Source: Cloacimonetes bacterium UBA5553 (lineage in GTDB: Bacteria; Cloacimonadota; Cloacimonadia; Cloacimonadales; Cloacimonadaceae). From it: a stretch of 8,345 bases of DNA. Positions 6,708 to 8,345 of this stretch are shown piece by piece (position 1 is the stretch's first letter; every line of letters starts with the position of its first letter). The notes under the pieces are model-generated. The model ran no database searches. It had not been told where the DNA came from and saw only the letters and a list, made by a program, of their open reading frames with translations. Location: NCBI GenBank assembly GCA_002425825.1, contig DIMZ01000088.1:2101-10445 (forward strand), given 5' to 3'. Position numbers and translations under genes: made by a program.

Positions 6708-7619
6708 ATGAAGCAAGCGAAGATTTTGGTGGTTGATGATAGCATTGCCATCGTCAACAGCCTGAGTACCATCCTGAAAGTAAGCGGTTATGAGGTGGAT
6801 TCTGCCTTCAATGGCAGCGACGCTTTGCGCAGGATACACAGCGGTGAGTACGACATAATCCTCTGCGACATTGAGATGCCAGGTATTACCGGACTGGATT
6901 TGCTTGGCAGGGTGCGCAGGGATTATGACCGTGAGCTGGACGTGATTCTTATGACAGGCTATCTGGATCACGACTACTTCATTGAGGCTATCCGGCTGGG
7001 AGCATCGGACTTTATTCGAAAACCGGTAGATACCAAACAGATTATCCGTTCGATTCACGGCTTACTGGAGCGTAAACGCTCAAGAAACGATTTTAGTGAT
7101 TTCTATCAGAATACAGAAATGGCGAAGTTCCAGTTCGTAATAGACCCGGCGCGTTTCTCCAAGTTTGCCGTATCCAAAGTGTTTAATGCGTACTTGCGTC
7201 AAAGCTTTCAGCTAAATCATAACTTGCTAAATGAACTGCTGATTTGTGTGGATGAGATGGTGTATAATGCTTTCATTCACGGCACTCTTGGGCTAAGTAT
7301 TGCCGAGCGCATGCTTGATCATTCTAGAATGCAGCAAGTAATAGCAGAGCGGCTTAAGCAACCTGAAATAGCTGCGAGGAGATTGCGCTTTGAGTTTAGC
7401 ATCAACCATCAGGACAATACTATTAATATCGTAGTGGAGGACGACGGCCCAGGCTTCGATTACGAAGATTGGCTCCAACGCGTGGCAGATGAACCCAAGC
7501 TGAATCTGGATGAGCATGGTAGAGGGATATCGATGCTTTATCATCTTGCCGACAAATTAGAGTTCTCAAACGGAGGCAAAAGGGTGTCGGTAAGCAAGAA
7601 AATTCTAACAAGCGGTTAA
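6708..7619 (+). CDS. Response-regulator receiver fused to RsbW-like ATPase/serine-kinase domain
   Basis: A 303-residue cytoplasmic protein with two domains. Residues 1-120 are a complete CheY-like receiver: Asp10/Asp11 acidic pair, phospho-acceptor Asp54 in CDIEMPG, Thr83 in LMTGY and Lys105 in RKPVD. After a short charged linker (121-138), residues about 140-300 form a GHKL ATPase fold of the anti-sigma kinase kind. It has the N-box DEMVYNAFIHG (182-192, with Glu183, Asn187 and His191), the G1 box VVEDDGPGFD (242-251) and the G2 box HGRGISM (270-276). There is no DHp dimerisation/His domain, so this is not a sensor histidine kinase. About 50 residues separate N-box and G1 box, with a helical, charged insert (196-226), longer than in RsbW. 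Inferred role: an external histidine kinase phosphorylates Asp54, changing how the kinase domain binds or phosphorylates the neighbouring STAS protein. It starts with no gap after the STAS stop. The preceding GGGG is a weak ribosome-binding site, which suggests translational coupling. Confidence 0.9.
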   Translation: MKQAKILVVDDSIAIVNSLSTILKVSGYEVDSAFNGSDALRRIHSGEYDIILCDIEMPGITGLDLLGRVRRDYDRELDVILMTGYLDHDYFIEAIRLGASDFIRKPVDTKQIIRSIHGLLERKRSRNDFSDFYQNTEMAKFQFVIDPARFSKFAVSKVFNAYLRQSFQLNHNLLNELLICVDEMVYNAFIHGTLGLSIAERMLDHSRMQQVIAERLKQPEIAARRLRFEFSINHQDNTINIVVEDDGPGFDYEDWLQRVADEPKLNLDEHGRGISMLYHLADKLEFSNGGKRVSVSKKILTSG

Positions 7620-7621
7620 GC

Positions 7622-8345
7622 ATGACCTTGGGCGATCTAATAAACAGGGCAAAAACTCTGGCAGAATCTACTGCCATTCCTGAAGCTGACTTTCTATATG
7701 TATTGCAATCGATTGTTAAACTTAGCAGAACAGAATTAGTTTTGAACGCAAACACCATACTATCCAATAACACTATAGATGACGTGTTGTCGTGTTTTTC
7801 TCGTCTAACGGCTGGAGAGCCACCTCAGTATATCACCGGTCAGGCATGCTTTTATGGAATTGAGTTATTTGTAGCTCCGGGAGTATTAATCCCGCGTCCC
7901 GAAACCGAAGGGCTTGTGGAACTGATAAGTAGCAGAATTGTTGCCGGTGATAGTATCTTGGACGTGGGCACTGGGAGCGGCGCGATAGCCATTGCATTAA
8001 AAAGCTTGTGTCCTGGGTGTATGCTCGACGCGATAGACATAAGTGAACCAGCTCTGGAGATTGCCCAAAAGAATGCCCAGAATAACGATGTTGATGTAGC
8101 TTTCCATCACGGGGATTTATTTCCTGATAACGGTAAGAAGTATGATGTGATTGCTTCTAATCCACCTTACATTACTGCTACAGAGATGGAGCAGCTATCC
8201 AGACGGGTAAAAGATTATGAGCCATGGAATGCTCTGTTCGGTGGGGAAGATGGCTTGGATTATTATCGAACCATGATCCTGCAAGCTAAGCAGCACCTTA
8301 GTTCAAAGGGCTTTCTTGCCTTTGAACATGGAGCTCTGCAGCACT
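7622..8345 (+). CDS. prmC: Release-factor glutamine methyltransferase PrmC/HemK (3' end outside window)
   Basis: The frame runs open from ATG 7622 to the window end (241 codons); full PrmC is about 275-290 residues, so roughly the last 40 are missing. Known role: transfers a methyl group from S-adenosylmethionine to the Gln of the GGQ loop in release factors RF1 and RF2, aiding peptide release. Seen: an N-terminal helical domain (about 1-75) ending GEPPQYITGQACFYGIELFV, and RPETEGLVE (92-100). Then come SAM-binding motif I DVGTGSGAIAIAL (114-126), an acidic residue after the second strand (DAIDIS, 136-141), GDLF (165-168), and the diagnostic SNPPYI (179-184) that holds the target glutamine. 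After these comes GGEDGLDYYR (207-216). The gene begins 2 nt after the receiver-kinase stop with no clear ribosome-binding site, so it is likely co-transcribed and coupled. prmC commonly follows prfA, but no release-factor gene is adjacent here. Confidence 0.95.
   Translation, partial: MTLGDLINRAKTLAESTAIPEADFLYVLQSIVKLSRTELVLNANTILSNNTIDDVLSCFSRLTAGEPPQYITGQACFYGIELFVAPGVLIPRPETEGLVELISSRIVAGDSILDVGTGSGAIAIALKSLCPGCMLDAIDISEPALEIAQKNAQNNDVDVAFHHGDLFPDNGKKYDVIASNPPYITATEMEQLSRRVKDYEPWNALFGGEDGLDYYRTMILQAKQHLSSKGFLAFEHGALQH

Noticed and set aside
6639..7058. Reverse-strand frame of 139 codons opposite the STAS/receiver boundary
   Set aside because: It is antisense to the receiver domain, whose catalytic residues are all intact. 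No plausible domain or ribosome-binding site was seen.
1..8345. Mobile element, CRISPR array, defence island or tRNA/rRNA
   Set aside because: No transposase or integrase gene, no spaced direct repeats, no terminal inverted repeats and no tRNA-like cloverleaf were found on reading. The genes are housekeeping, efflux and signalling types.

Overview
The window is ordinary bacterial chromosome, densely coded on the + strand only. It contains seven protein genes, two of them cut by the window ends. The organism is Gram-negative, because the first four genes form a TolC-type outer-membrane channel plus periplasmic adaptor plus MacB-type ABC transporter, which needs two membranes. Base composition looks moderate by eye (not computed), and ATA, AGA and AGG codons are used freely, unlike Escherichia coli. 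The style of the adaptor and the gene order recall deep-branching FCB-type bacteria such as Cloacimonadota, but that is a weak impression and I would not assign a phylum from it.

Layout. Positions 3-3971 are a tightly packed efflux operon: the end of a TolC-family channel, a MacA/HlyD-like membrane-fusion adaptor, a LolD/MacB-like ATPase and a separate MacB-like permease. Neighbouring genes overlap or are 2 nt apart. A 10-bp inverted repeat at 3997-4025 probably ends this transcript. Positions 3972-4218 are a short non-coding gap with several possible hairpins, which may be the leader of the next gene. Positions 4219-6330 encode a full-length elongation factor G outside the usual str operon. 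Its GTPase motifs are intact, but two residues at the tip of domain IV differ from the canonical translocase.

Positions 6335-8345 look like a separate operon with its own good sigma70-like promoter. It holds a stand-alone STAS protein (anti-sigma-antagonist type), a response-regulator receiver fused to an RsbW-like ATPase/serine-kinase domain, and the start of prmC (hemK), the release-factor glutamine methyltransferase. The STAS and receiver-kinase genes abut with no gap and prmC follows after 2 nt.

How the genes work together. The first block should pump a small molecule, peptide or lipophilic substrate from the periplasm or inner membrane to the outside. The STAS and REC-HATPase pair reads as a compact partner-switching module: phosphorylation of the receiver would tune an anti-sigma-like kinase that binds or phosphorylates the STAS protein. 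No sigma factor, PP2C phosphatase or sensor kinase is in view, so the output is unknown. I see no mobile element, CRISPR array, rRNA or tRNA. The most unusual items are the receiver-kinase fusion with its STAS partner and the domain IV changes in EF-G. I do not see a convincing wholly new system.
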